47,458 nucleotides of DNA from Tannerella sp. (lineage in GTDB: Bacteria; Bacteroidota; Bacteroidia; Bacteroidales; Tannerellaceae): assembly GCF_030528505.1 (NCBI RefSeq), contig NZ_JAUMYS010000014.1:1-47458 (forward strand). The letters are read 5' to 3'. Positions 16,229 to 23,850 of the stretch are shown here, piece after piece; position 1 is the stretch's first letter, and each line of letters opens with the position of its first letter. The notes beneath the pieces were generated by a model. It had not been told where the DNA came from and did not search any database. It saw only the letters and a list, made by a program, of their open reading frames with translations. The position numbers were made by a program, and so were the translations under genes.

Positions 16229-18406
16229 ATGAAAAAGATTTACGTATTGCTTTGTCTCGCATTATTCGCAACGCAAATGAGCGCACAGGAAAAGACATTA
16301 ACATTTCAAGACCTGATTCCGGGCGGTAGAAATAACCATCGATTCGTGCCGAAAAACATCCGGCAACTTCAATGGTGCGGTGATTTTTACACGTATGTGA
16401 AAGGTGACAGCCTGCTGATGGCCAAACCGACCGACGCTTCGGAGCAAGTCGCTTTCACCCGTGCGGGACTAAACGATCGGCTCGTTGCAGCCGGTCTGCC
16501 CGAAATTTCGTCCATGCCGGCGTTCTTCGTGCCGGATGCTTCCGCGCCTGTAATGGCGTTCCGCTACAAAGGCAATCAGGTACATTACGACCTGCGGAAC
16601 GGAGAGATCGTGGCGAAGTATACACTGGACCCGACAGGAAGTCGTTGGGAATACGACAAGGCAAACGGACGCATCGCGTTCACACGCGAAAATAAGGTCT
16701 GCATTCTTTCGCCCGACGGGACGACCGAAACGGTAACGAATGAGAGGGATAAAGGCATCGTTTGCGGCACAGCCGTGCACCAAAACGAGTTCGGTATTCA
16801 CAAAGGGCTGTTCTGGTCGCCCGACGGCGCAGCGTTGGCTTTCTACCGCATGGACGAAACGATGGTTGCGGATTATCCGATTGTTCATGTCGATGCACGC
16901 ATCGCCCGGGCCGAACCGTTCAAATATCCGATGGCCGGGATGAAGAGTCACGAAGTGACGGTCGGCGTCTATCATCTCTCCACGAAACAGACTGTCCGGC
17001 TGAAAACGGGTCTGCCGAAAGAAAAATACCTGACGAATATTGCCTGGAGCCCCGACGCGAAAAGCATTTATCTGGCCGAACTGAACCGCGGACAAGATAC
17101 CTGCCGGCTGGTGCGCTACAATGCCCGTACCGGACAACGCGAGGCCGAGCTTTTTGTCGAAACGAACGCACGTTACGTCGAGCCGCAAGCGCCCGCGCTG
17201 TTTCGTCCCGGCAACCCGCGTCAGTTCGTCTGGCAAAGTCAGCGGGACGGATTTAATCACCTTTGTCTCTACGATACCGACGGCAAATTGCTCAAGCAGC
17301 TGACGTCGGGGCGATGGATCGTGAAAGAAGTCCTCGGTTTCGATGCCAAAGGAGAAAATCTGTTCTTCACCGCCACAGCGCCGCGGGACGTCCATTCAAA
17401 GGAAGACGGCAGCGCGCTCGAAACGTATGCGTGGCGACTACACCTGAAAACCGGCAAACGTTTTTGTCTGACCGAAAAGAAAGGCATGCACGGTATTTCG
17501 GCCAACGCCGCATATACTTACCTGATTGACCGGGTTTCGTCGCCGGAGATACCGCGCGACATCGACCTTGTGCGTGTCAATGACGGACGAACCGTTAAAT
17601 CCCTCCTGTCGGCCAAAGACCCTTTCGCCGGCTACGATATGCCGACGATCCGTACCGGTACGCTCACCGCGACCGATGGTAAGACGCCACTGCATTATCG
17701 CCTCGTGACGCCTCCGGGCATGGACGAGATGAAAAAGCACCCGGCCATTATCTACGTCTACGGAGGACCGCACGCGCAGCTCGTCACCGGCGGATGGATG
17801 AACGGCGTCGGCGGATGGGACCTGTATATGGCGCGCAAAGGCTACGTGATGCTCACGATCGACGGACGCGGATCGGCCAATCGCGGCTTCGAGTTCGAGA
17901 GCGTCATTCACCGGAACCTCGGCGAGGCGGAAATGGCCGACCAGATGAAAGGCGTCGAACTACTTAAATCGTTACCCTATGTAGACCGCGAGCGTCTCGG
18001 TGTACACGGCTGGAGTTACGGAGGGTTCATGACGACGAACCTGATGCTGACGCATCCCGACGTGTTCAAAGCAGGGGTAGCCGGAGGGCCTGTGATCGAC
18101 TGGCACCGTTACGAAATCATGTACGGCGAGCGGTATATGGATCATCCGAAAGAGAATCCCGAAGGATATGAGAAGGCGAACCTGCTACGCAAAGCCGGTA
18201 ATTTAAAAGGGCGTCTGCTGCTTATTCACGGCACCACCGACCCGGTTGTCGTTTGGCAACACAGCCAGCTCTTTCTGAAAGCCTGCATCGATGCCGGTAC
18301 CTTCCCCGACTACTTCGTCTACCCCGGTCATCCGCACAATGTCGTCGGCAAAGACCGCCCCCATCTTTACGAAAAGATAACGAGGTACTTCGAGGATCAT
18401 CTCTGA
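16229..18406 (+). CDS. ptpA: Prolyl tripeptidyl peptidase, S9 family (PtpA-like)
   Basis: 725 aa, exported: MKKIYVLLCLALFATQMSAQ is a signal peptide. An N-terminal beta-propeller (repeats around FWSPDGAALAFYRMDE and IAWSPDAKSIYLAE) is followed by an S9 alpha/beta-hydrolase domain with the serine in HGWSYGGFMTTNLMLTHPD, Asp in HGTTDPVVVW and His in YPGHPHNVVGKDRPHLYE. The propeller segment VHQNEFGIHKG plus YPMAGMKSHEVTVGVYHL resembles PtpA of P. gingivalis more than its DPP IV, so release of Xaa-Xaa-Pro tripeptides is the better guess. Such enzymes finish extracellular protein degradation in asaccharolytic oral Bacteroidales. The ATG at 16229 is preferred to the one at 16202. Confidence 0.82.
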   Translation: MKKIYVLLCLALFATQMSAQEKTLTFQDLIPGGRNNHRFVPKNIRQLQWCGDFYTYVKGDSLLMAKPTDASEQVAFTRAGLNDRLVAAGLPEISSMPAFFVPDASAPVMAFRYKGNQVHYDLRNGEIVAKYTLDPTGSRWEYDKANGRIAFTRENKVCILSPDGTTETVTNERDKGIVCGTAVHQNEFGIHKGLFWSPDGAALAFYRMDETMVADYPIVHVDARIARAEPFKYPMAGMKSHEVTVGVYHLSTKQTVRLKTGLPKEKYLTNIAWSPDAKSIYLAELNRGQDTCRLVRYNARTGQREAELFVETNARYVEPQAPALFRPGNPRQFVWQSQRDGFNHLCLYDTDGKLLKQLTSGRWIVKEVLGFDAKGENLFFTATAPRDVHSKEDGSALETYAWRLHLKTGKRFCLTEKKGMHGISANAAYTYLIDRVSSPEIPRDIDLVRVNDGRTVKSLLSAKDPFAGYDMPTIRTGTLTATDGKTPLHYRLVTPPGMDEMKKHPAIIYVYGGPHAQLVTGGWMNGVGGWDLYMARKGYVMLTIDGRGSANRGFEFESVIHRNLGEAEMADQMKGVELLKSLPYVDRERLGVHGWSYGGFMTTNLMLTHPDVFKAGVAGGPVIDWHRYEIMYGERYMDHPKENPEGYEKANLLRKAGNLKGRLLLIHGTTDPVVVWQHSQLFLKACIDAGTFPDYFVYPGHPHNVVGKDRPHLYEKITRYFEDHL

Positions 18407-18408
18407 GA

Positions 18409-18440
18409 ACGAATTACGAGTAACAAATTACGAATTACGC
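18409..18440. repeat. GAATTACGAATTACG-type dispersed repeat
   Basis: Directly after the ptpA stop, GAACGAATTACGAG is followed by AACAAATTACGAATTACG. The same CGAATTACGA unit occurs at 7622-7634 and 47267-47283, always in intergenic DNA next to a gene end or start. Confidence 0.5.
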
Positions 18441-18541
18441 CAGTTGAATGCTGACAGCTAACGAACCATTAAATTTGTGAAACTTGTAAAAAACTCGTGC
18501 AACTTGTGGTTAAATCTGACCGCTGACTGACAATTGACAAT

Positions 18542-18981
18542 AGCTTTGTTGCGACGCCCCGAAGATTCGTACGCCCCGACGCGAAGCCTGTTGAAAACAA
18601 CGCGGCATTGGCCGGATGCCAAAAAACATCGGGTGAAGCGCGGGCGATTTCAGGCCCTGTGAGCCAATGTTCCGTTGCCTTCTACCGGTCTTCCGTTCCT
18701 TCCAACCGAAGCCCGGTTGAACGCAACGAAACTTTTTGGCGATCCAACACAACTTCTGTTCCTTCCCCCGATGTTTCGGGGAGATTGCCCCGAAGAGCCG
18801 GAACATTCCCCCGAACTCCGGGGGAGACCAACGAAACTTGCGTGGAAAGAACGGAACTTTTCCGGGGCATCCCCCAAACATTCGTTCCTTCCAACCGAAG
18901 TTCCGTTGAACGCAACGAAACTCTCGTGCGATTATACGGACGCCTCGTTGGTGAGAACGAATGCTCCGTTGCTCCAACGAG
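18542..18981. repeat. Degenerate 21-nt-period array of imperfect palindromes
   Basis: The 440-nt stretch can be divided into about 21 units of 20-22 nt, most ending like CGAAG or CGAAAC. CGTTCCTTCCAACCGAAG occurs at 18694 and 18883, and GTTGAACGCAACGAAACT at 18716 and 18905, both pairs exactly 189 nt (9 x 21) apart. Many units are dyads, for example CGTTgaacgcAACG and CCCCCGAACTCCGGGGG. Open frames exist on both strands (139 and 155 codons), but their products are low-complexity translations of the repeat, so I do not call a gene. No further feature is seen from 18441 to 18541 or from 18982 to 19113. Confidence 0.75.
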
Positions 18982-19113
18982 CCTTACAAAGAAGAGCATC
19001 TCTCAACCTAAAAAACACCCTGTATAACAACATACTAACCCCTCTTTCAGCCAGAAGAACAATATAGAATCGATCTAAAAGAGAGGCTCGGATGTCGTTT
19101 TTTTCCATTTATT

Positions 19114-19145
19114 CTTGTCCGATCGGAAAATACTGATTTCCTTTG
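19114..19145 (+). promoter_or_regulatory. Promoter candidate for the riboswitch/butyrate operon
   Basis: cTTG (19114-19117) and TTCCTTTG (19138-19145) are separated by 20 nt; the -7 box differs from TAnnTTTG by one base. The predicted start near 19150 coincides with the first conserved nucleotides of the cobalamin aptamer, which supports it. No match to TAnnTTTG was seen between the riboswitch and abfD. Confidence 0.45.
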
Positions 19146-19337
19146 CCCCGTCACAGGTGATTCATCATCCGTTCATGGATGATGGGTTGAAAAGGGAATC
19201 CGGTGCGAGTCCGGGACTGTACCCTCAGCTGTAATTTCAATAGAATGGTTTTGCATTCTTTTTTGATCACTGTATGCCCCGTCAAGGCAACGGGAAGATC
19301 GCAAAACCTTGAAAAAGTCAGAAGACCTGCCTGGGCG
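19145..19337 (+). ncRNA. Cobalamin riboswitch
   Basis: The B12 box is near-perfect: AAGTCAGAAGACCTGCCT (19315-19332). The conserved core is also present: AGGGAATCCGGTGCGAGTCC (from about 19193), GACTGTACCCTCAGCTGTAA, and the GCCCCGTCAAGGCAACGGG hairpin (19276-19294). A GGTTTTGC (19247-19254)/GCAAAACC (19301-19308) helix and a possible P1 of GCCC (19145-19148)/GGGC (19333-19336) complete the fold. After the B12 box, AAAAAGTC (19312-19319) could pair with GACTTTTT (19337-19344), an alternative to the aptamer that resembles a terminator. Orientation is +, towards abfD 280 nt downstream. Binding of adenosylcobalamin as opposed to another cobalamin cannot be told by eye. Confidence 0.93.
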
Positions 19338-19388
19338 ACTTTTTTTCATTCTTGGGGAATAGGGAATGGAAAAGACTACAACGTATTT

Positions 19389-19563
19389 GAATAGATGTAA
19401 TTGATCAATCTATTGCAAGAAGACAGGTTCGTGGTGTGTACACGAGGTCTTCGGAAGGGTGTGTAACGTACAGGCCTTGTACTGTGTCGGCGTATGGAGG
19501 TACGCGCCGTTGCAGGAATGGGAATGGGGGCGTGAAGTACATCCGTTCCTTATCTTCTTTGCA
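19389..19563 (+). other. Additional structured leader RNA between riboswitch and abfD
   Basis: Several stems can be read directly: AATAGAT/ATCTATT (19390-19396/19407-19413); GAAGAC plus TCGTG against CACGA plus GTCTTC (19419-19452); GTACA/TGTAC (19468-19482); CGGCG/CGCCG (19488-19509); and GGAATG/CGTTCC (19515-19549). The flanks TGCAAGA (19414-19420) and TCTTTGCA (19556-19563) can pair, with one bulge, to close the last four into a multibranched domain of ~150 nt. The closing stem overlaps the GAAGAC hairpin, so the two could be alternatives. No reading frame crosses the region. I do not recognise a known family. Confidence 0.5.
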
Positions 19564-19615
19564 GTAGAAAGAGCCGGATGAGTTGGATATTTATTAACTA
19601 TAAAAAGAAATATAC

Positions 19616-21076
19616 ATGAAGACAAGAGAAGAGTACGTGGAAAGCCTCAGGAAGTTGAACCTGAAGGTGTATTTTATGGGTGAACGGATTCATAATCCGG
19701 TCGATCATCCGGTAATCAGGCCGTCGCTTAATTCCATCGCCATGACGTATAAACTGGCAGAGATGGAAGAATACAAAGATATCATGACGGCCACATCGAA
19801 TCTTACGGGTAAGACCGTCAACCGGTTTTGCCATCTGCATCAAAGCCCCGAAGACTTGAAAAACAAAGTAAAAATGCAACGCCTGCTCGGACAAAAGACG
19901 GCCAGTTGCTTCCAGCGATGCGTCGGGATGGACGCCTTCAATGCCATCTATTCAACGACCTACGAGATGGATCAAGCCCTCGGCACGGAATACCACAAAC
20001 GCTTTGTGGAATACATGAAATATGTACAGGATAACGACCTCGTCGTCGATGGAGCGATGACCGACCCGAAAGGCGACCGGGGTCTTTCGCCCTCGCAACA
20101 GGAAGACCCCGATCTATACGTTCATATCAACGAAGTAAGGCCTGACGGCATCGTAGTGACGGGTGCCAAAGCCCACCAGACGGGAGCCGTAAACTCGCAC
20201 GAGCATCTGATCATGCCCACGATCGCCATGAAAGAGGCCGACGCCGACTATGCCGTATCGTTTGCCATCGAGAGCGATGCCGAAGGAATCACGATGATCT
20301 ACGGCCGTCAGTCGTGCGACACGCGCAAGATGGAAGAAGGCGCCGATATTGACTTGGGGAATCCCGAGTTCGGCGGACACGAAGCGCTCGTCGTCTTCGA
20401 CCATGTATTCGTCCCGAACGAACGAGTATTCATGTGTAAGGAATATCAGTTTGCCGGTATGATGGTCGAACGTTTCGCGGGTTACCACCGCCAGTCGTAC
20501 GGAGGATGCAAGGTCGGTGTAGGTGATGTCCTGATCGGTGCGGCCGCTCTGGCTGCCGATTACAACGGCGTACCCAAAGCATCGCATATCAAAGACAAGC
20601 TCATCGAGATGATTCATCTGAACGAGACGTTGTATGCCTGTGGGATCGCCTGCTCGTCAGAAGGTGTAAAGATGCCGGCCGGAAATTATATGATCGACCT
20701 GCTGCTGGCCAATGTCTGCAAACAGAATGTGACCCGTTTCCCGTACGAAATCACCCGTCTGGCCGAAGATATTGCCGGAGGGCTGATGGTCACCATGCCC
20801 TCGGAACGGGACTTGCACTCGAAAGAAACGGGCGATATCGTCCGCAAATATCTGGCCGGTGCAAAAGGAAAAGACACCACCAACCGGATGCGCATCCTGC
20901 GTCTGATCGAGAATTTAACTTTGGGAACGGCCGCCGTCGGCTATCGTACCGAGTCGCTGCACGGAGCCGGATCGCCGCAGGCGCAACGCATCATGATTGC
21001 GCGTCAAGGCGATCTGGAAGCCAAGAAGAAAATGGCGCGAACCATCGCCCGTATCGACGAATCATTAGATCAATAA
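19616..21076 (+). CDS. abfD: 4-hydroxybutyryl-CoA dehydratase / vinylacetyl-CoA isomerase
   Basis: 486 aa, cytoplasmic. The enzyme dehydrates 4-hydroxybutyryl-CoA to crotonyl-CoA with a [4Fe-4S] cluster and FAD, and is oxygen-sensitive. The four cluster ligands known from Clostridium aminobutyricum (Cys99, Cys103, His292, Cys299) are present one position earlier: Cys98 and Cys102 in KTASCFQRCVG, and His291 and Cys298 in GYHRQSYGGCKVG. The family features GAKAHQTGAVNSHE and YGRQSCDTRKMEEG are also seen, and the length is as expected. It is the first gene of an eight-gene operon, behind the cobalamin riboswitch and the extra leader; the NifU-like gene follows 4 nt after its stop. Confidence 0.95.
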   Translation: MKTREEYVESLRKLNLKVYFMGERIHNPVDHPVIRPSLNSIAMTYKLAEMEEYKDIMTATSNLTGKTVNRFCHLHQSPEDLKNKVKMQRLLGQKTASCFQRCVGMDAFNAIYSTTYEMDQALGTEYHKRFVEYMKYVQDNDLVVDGAMTDPKGDRGLSPSQQEDPDLYVHINEVRPDGIVVTGAKAHQTGAVNSHEHLIMPTIAMKEADADYAVSFAIESDAEGITMIYGRQSCDTRKMEEGADIDLGNPEFGGHEALVVFDHVFVPNERVFMCKEYQFAGMMVERFAGYHRQSYGGCKVGVGDVLIGAAALAADYNGVPKASHIKDKLIEMIHLNETLYACGIACSSEGVKMPAGNYMIDLLLANVCKQNVTRFPYEITRLAEDIAGGLMVTMPSERDLHSKETGDIVRKYLAGAKGKDTTNRMRILRLIENLTLGTAAVGYRTESLHGAGSPQAQRIMIARQGDLEAKKKMARTIARIDESLDQ

Positions 21077-21080
21077 GAAC

Positions 21081-21386
21081 ATGAAGGAAACGGAACGATT
21101 CATCGAAAAAGAAACGATCGCCGCCGTACTGCGCGAGAAGGTCAGCCCTCTCTTGCGCAGTCACGGAGGAGATTTGACCTTGACGGGAATCTCCCGGTCG
21201 GTTGTCAAAGTGTCTTTCACCGGAGCATGCCAATATTGTCCTTCGGCCTGCGAAACGCTCGAACACGTCGTGCAGAAAATCCTTCGCGAAGCACTGGGCG
21301 ACGAAACCATCCGGGTGGAAACCGACTATGGTGTCAGTCAGGCACTGCTCGATGAAGCCAAACGAATCCTTCGGAAAACCTATTAA
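21081..21386 (+). CDS. NifU C-terminal-domain-like Fe-S scaffold protein
   Basis: 101 aa. The NifU-like pattern is clear: a helix, LLRSHGGDLTLTG, then VVKVSFTGACQYCPSACETL with the cluster-binding Cys50-x2-Cys53 and an additional Cys57, and a C-terminal helix (VVQKILREALGDETIRVE). Such domains carry and deliver [4Fe-4S] clusters. It is wedged between abfD and the CoA-transferase gene with 4- and 12-nt gaps, so it is part of the operon. A dedicated role in cluster assembly for AbfD, the only obvious iron-sulfur enzyme of the operon, is a natural inference. Confidence 0.82.
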   Translation: MKETERFIEKETIAAVLREKVSPLLRSHGGDLTLTGISRSVVKVSFTGACQYCPSACETLEHVVQKILREALGDETIRVETDYGVSQALLDEAKRILRKTY

Positions 21387-21398
21387 TCGAATATAACA

Positions 21399-22691
21399 AT
21401 GGAATGGAAAACAACCTATCGTAACAAAATCGTCTCGGCCGACGAAGCCGTCAGACAAATTCGCGACAACGAGTTGGTATCGTTAGGTCATGCGGCCGGA
21501 GTGCCGCAGCAGTGTGTCGATGCGATGATACGGAACTATCAATCGTTTAAAAATGTCGGTATTTACCACATGCTCGTCTTGGGCGAGGCAAAATACACGG
21601 CGCCGGAGATGAAAGGACATTTCCGACACGTCGCCAGTTTCATCGGCGCGAATACGCGGCAGGCGATTAAGGAGAAGCGAGTCGATTTTCTTCCGGCATT
21701 TCTCTCGGAGGTGCCCCTGATGATGCGTGAGCGACTGCTTCCTGTCGATGTCGCCATCGTACAGCTCTCACCTCCCGACAAGGACGGAAATTGCAGCTTC
21801 GGTATATCGTCGGATTATTCGAAGCCATCGACCGAGCATGCGCGGTTAGTAATCGGCGAAATCAACGAGCAGATGCCGTATATCGGAGGAGATAACCTGA
21901 TTCATCTGTCGAAGCTCGACTATATCGTCGAAGCCGACTATCCGCTTTATACGATTGCCCCTCCTCGCATCACCGAAGTAGAAGAAGCCATCGGAAGAAA
22001 TTGTGCCACGCTGATCGAGGACGGAGCAACGCTTCAGTTGGGTATCGGCGCGATTCCGGATGCAGTGCTTCTTTTCCTGAAAGACAAGAAAGATTTGGGC
22101 ATTCATTCGGAAATGTTCTCGGACGGGGTGCTGGAGCTGGTCAAAAGCGGCGTAATCAACGGAAAAGCGAAAACGCTACATCCGAATAAGATGGTGGCAA
22201 CCTTCCTGATGGGGACGCAGGCGCTGTATGACTTTTTAAATCACAACCCGGACGTGGAGATGTATCCGTCGGATTATGTGAACGATCCTCGAGTAATCGC
22301 GCAGAACGACCGGATGATTAGTATTAACAGTTGTATCTCGGTCGATCTTGCCGGGCAGGTGGCATCCGAAAGCATCGGCTTGCAACAAATCAGCGGCACG
22401 GGAGGTCAGGTCGACTATGTACGTGGCAGCAATTGGTCGAAAGGAGGAAAAAGCATCATGGCCATGCCTTCGACGGCGAAAAACGGCACAGCCTCCCGCA
22501 TCGTAGCCACACTGACCGAGGGCACCACCGTCACGACCTCGCGCAACGATGTGGATTATGTCGTAACCGAGTACGGGATCGCCCGTCTGAAAGGCCTGTC
22601 GCTCCGTGAGCGTGCCAAGGCGTTAATCAAGATTGCTCATCCCGATTTCAGGGAAGAATTGGAAGCATTTTATCAACAACGATTTCATTAA
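21399..22691 (+). CDS. abfT: 4-hydroxybutyrate CoA-transferase
   Basis: 430 aa, class I CoA-transferase of the Cat2/AbfT group. It activates 4-hydroxybutyrate using acetyl-CoA or butyryl-CoA as donor; the second option would also release butyrate. Recognisable segments are LVSLGHAAGVPQQCVD, the LQLGIGAIPDAVL glycine loop, LGIHSEMFSDGVLEL with the probable catalytic Glu, GTGGQVDYVRGSNWSKGG and VDYVVTEYGIARLKG. It lies in the operon between the Fe-S scaffold gene and the 4-hydroxybutyrate dehydrogenase gene, matching the order of the pathway steps. Confidence 0.92.
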   Translation: MEWKTTYRNKIVSADEAVRQIRDNELVSLGHAAGVPQQCVDAMIRNYQSFKNVGIYHMLVLGEAKYTAPEMKGHFRHVASFIGANTRQAIKEKRVDFLPAFLSEVPLMMRERLLPVDVAIVQLSPPDKDGNCSFGISSDYSKPSTEHARLVIGEINEQMPYIGGDNLIHLSKLDYIVEADYPLYTIAPPRITEVEEAIGRNCATLIEDGATLQLGIGAIPDAVLLFLKDKKDLGIHSEMFSDGVLELVKSGVINGKAKTLHPNKMVATFLMGTQALYDFLNHNPDVEMYPSDYVNDPRVIAQNDRMISINSCISVDLAGQVASESIGLQQISGTGGQVDYVRGSNWSKGGKSIMAMPSTAKNGTASRIVATLTEGTTVTTSRNDVDYVVTEYGIARLKGLSLRERAKALIKIAHPDFREELEAFYQQRFH

Positions 22692-22722
22692 GTCAGATAC
22701 GTATCATCCAAATATTACGAAT

Positions 22723-23838
22723 ATGCAACTATTCAAATTAAAAACAACGATTCACCGATTCGAAACGTTCGGTGATTTTGCGAAGGCATTCGCCCTCGGC
22801 GAGAATGACCTTGTTATTACCAACGAGTTTCTGTATGAACCGTACATGAAATCGTGTAATCTTCCCTGCCGCTTTATCATGCAGGAGAAGTACGGCTTGG
22901 GAGAACCCTCGGACGAAATGATGAACCGTATGCTGAAGGAAGTAGCGAACCTGCGTTATACGCGCGTCATTGCCATCGGAGGCGGCACGGTGATCGACAT
23001 CTCGAAACTCTTCGTGCTGCAAGACCTCAACGACGTGTCGGATGCATTCGACCGTAAGATTCCGCTTATCAAAGAGAAGCAGTTGGTCATCGTTCCTACG
23101 ACTTGCGGAACGGGCAGCGAAGTAACGAATCTCTCCATCGCCGAGATCAAAAGCCGTCATACGAAAATGGGACTGGCCGACGATACGATCCTGGCCGACG
23201 ACGCCGTCATCCTGCCGGAATTACTGCGGGGGCTGCCGTTCAAGTTTTACGCGTGCAGCGCCATCGATGCGTTGATACATGCCATCGAATCTTATGTTTC
23301 TCCCAAAGCGAACCCGTACACCCGGATTTTCAGCGAAGCCGCCTGGAACATCATCCTCGATGTGTTCCAAGAGATTGCTGCCAAAGGGCAGGACTACCGT
23401 TTCGAGAAAATGGGCGAGATGATCATGGCCAGTAACTTCGCGGGGATCGCTTTCGGGAATGCCGGAGTAGGCGCCGTACATGCGCTCTCGTATCCGCTCG
23501 GAGGCACATATCATGTACCGCATGGAGAAGCAAACTACCAGTTCTTCACCGAAGTATTCAAAACGTATCAGGCGAAGAATCCGGACGGAAGCATTGCTGA
23601 GTTGAACCGGAAAATCGGGGAACGGCTGAACTGTAGCCCCGGCGAGGTATTTCAGGAGTTAGATAAGTTATTGGGTTGTCTGATCGAGAAGCGGCCACTT
23701 CGGGAATACGGCATGAAACCCGAAGAAGTAAAAGGCTTCGCCGAATCGGTCATGAAAACACAACAGCGTCTGCTGGCCAATAACTATGTGGCACTGACAC
23801 AAGACGAAATAGCAACCATTTATCAAACGTTATACTAA
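22723..23838 (+). CDS. 4hbD: 4-hydroxybutyrate dehydrogenase (iron-type alcohol dehydrogenase)
   Basis: 371 aa from the ATG at 22723; the frame is open earlier but overlaps the end of the previous gene. It interconverts succinate semialdehyde and 4-hydroxybutyrate with NAD(H). Group III alcohol dehydrogenase features are visible: the VIAIGGGTVIDISK nucleotide-binding loop, VPTTCGTGSEVT, and metal-ligand regions CSAIDALIHAIESYVSP and GAVHALSYPLGGTYHVPHGEANY. Its place between the CoA-transferase and sucD genes supports the specific substrate. Confidence 0.9.
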   Translation: MQLFKLKTTIHRFETFGDFAKAFALGENDLVITNEFLYEPYMKSCNLPCRFIMQEKYGLGEPSDEMMNRMLKEVANLRYTRVIAIGGGTVIDISKLFVLQDLNDVSDAFDRKIPLIKEKQLVIVPTTCGTGSEVTNLSIAEIKSRHTKMGLADDTILADDAVILPELLRGLPFKFYACSAIDALIHAIESYVSPKANPYTRIFSEAAWNIILDVFQEIAAKGQDYRFEKMGEMIMASNFAGIAFGNAGVGAVHALSYPLGGTYHVPHGEANYQFFTEVFKTYQAKNPDGSIAELNRKIGERLNCSPGEVFQELDKLLGCLIEKRPLREYGMKPEEVKGFAESVMKTQQRLLANNYVALTQDEIATIYQTLY

Positions 23839-23850
23839 ATCAATAACACT

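Noticed and set aside
18510-18977. 155-codon frame on the - strand and 139-codon frame on the + strand (18608-19027)
   Set aside because: Both translate the 21-nt repeat array into low-complexity repeated peptides; neither has a signal, domain or promoter, and both strands being open is expected from the repeat.
19203-19394. 63-codon open frame on the + strand
   Set aside because: It lies within the cobalamin riboswitch and is explained by the RNA.
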